From NCBI GenBank assembly GCA_020847735.1, contig JADLBL010000004.1, positions 1 to 33,758 on the forward strand: 33,758 nucleotides of DNA. Reading direction: 5' to 3'. The notes under the pieces were generated by a model. It ran no database searches, was not told where the DNA came from, and saw only the letters and a list, made by a program, of their open reading frames with translations. A program made the position numbers and the translations under genes. Position 1 is the first letter of the stretch; every line of letters begins with the position of its first letter. The stretch is from Candidatus Eisenbacteria bacterium. GTDB lineage: Bacteria > Eisenbacteria > RBG-16-71-46. Positions 33,716 to 33,758 of the stretch are shown here, in pieces.

Positions 33716-33758
33716 ATGACGATCGACAGCCGGACGCTGTACGCGACACTGCTGGGCC
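33716..33758 (+). CDS. Start of an unidentified gene cut by the window edge
   Basis: The ATG at 33716 opens a frame reading MTIDSRTLYATLLG to the end of the window. GAGGAC five nt before it is a plausible SD, and the AT-rich island upstream could supply a promoter. Fourteen residues are too few to name a family, and there is no signal-peptide character so far. Confidence 0.5.
   Translation, partial: MTIDSRTLYATLLG

Noticed and set aside
1-33758. tRNA, rRNA, CRISPR arrays, IS elements or integrase genes
   Set aside because: None seen. There is no cloverleaf-like run with a GTTCRA arm, no spaced identical repeats of CRISPR length, and no transposase or recombinase motifs.
1-33758. Avoidance of the whole HincII set (GTYRAC)
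   Set aside because: GTCAAC (for example near 5025 and 5570) and GTTGAC (near 10550) are present, so only GTCGAC appears missing.

Overview
The window is very GC-rich (about 70% or more by eye) and nearly all coding, with one gene on the minus strand and the rest on the plus strand. Two large exported proteins at the right end finish in FlgD/Por-type (type IX secretion) C-terminal domains. High GC together with T9SS-like sorting domains, DUF11 surface proteins and VCBS/sialidase-like exoproteins suggests a GC-rich lineage of the wider FCB group, such as Candidatus Eisenbacteria or relatives. That placement is inference; no rRNA or other marker gene is present to confirm it.

Layout. (1) 1-1615, minus: formate-tetrahydrofolate ligase (fhs), missing only its last few codons. 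(2) 1963-4739: an ECF sigma factor overlapping a large zinc-motif anti-sigma factor that has a Pro/Glu repeat region, one membrane span and a carboxypeptidase-regulatory-like domain at the C-terminus. (3) 5001-13391: a compact chemosensory operon, cheA-cheW-mcp-mcp-cheY-cheB-cheR-cheX, mostly joined by ATGA or SD-embedded overlaps and closed by a strong hairpin. (4) 13391-14077: a 14-bp tandem repeat, a possible 34-codon ORF and a DUF3224 protein. (5) 14345-27324: four exported DUF11-type surface proteins, including one with a predicted outer-membrane beta-barrel and one with a beta-helix. (6) 27523-33413: a sialidase-like propeller protein and an M12-like zinc metalloprotease, 5 nt apart, followed by a rho-independent terminator. 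(7) The first 14 codons of another gene at the right edge.

How the parts may work together. Two promoter-like sequences with the same -35/-10 words and exactly the same spacing (GCTAAWGC, then CCGATAW 24 nt downstream) lie before cheA and before the DUF11 operon. They resemble sigma-28 (FliA/SigD) promoters, so the surface-protein operon may be switched on with the chemosensory system. The DUF11 operon looks like a self-contained surface structure: one barrel protein that could anchor it, two large DUF11 proteins without sorting tags, and one small DUF11 protein. The gap before the barrel gene holds three consecutive long hairpins, two of them with GGA in the loop, which suggests post-transcriptional control. 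This candidate motility-linked surface system is the best lead in the window. Sequence-level oddities include apparent absence of GTCGAC and a shared Ala-Ala C-terminus on seven proteins of the sigma/che region.
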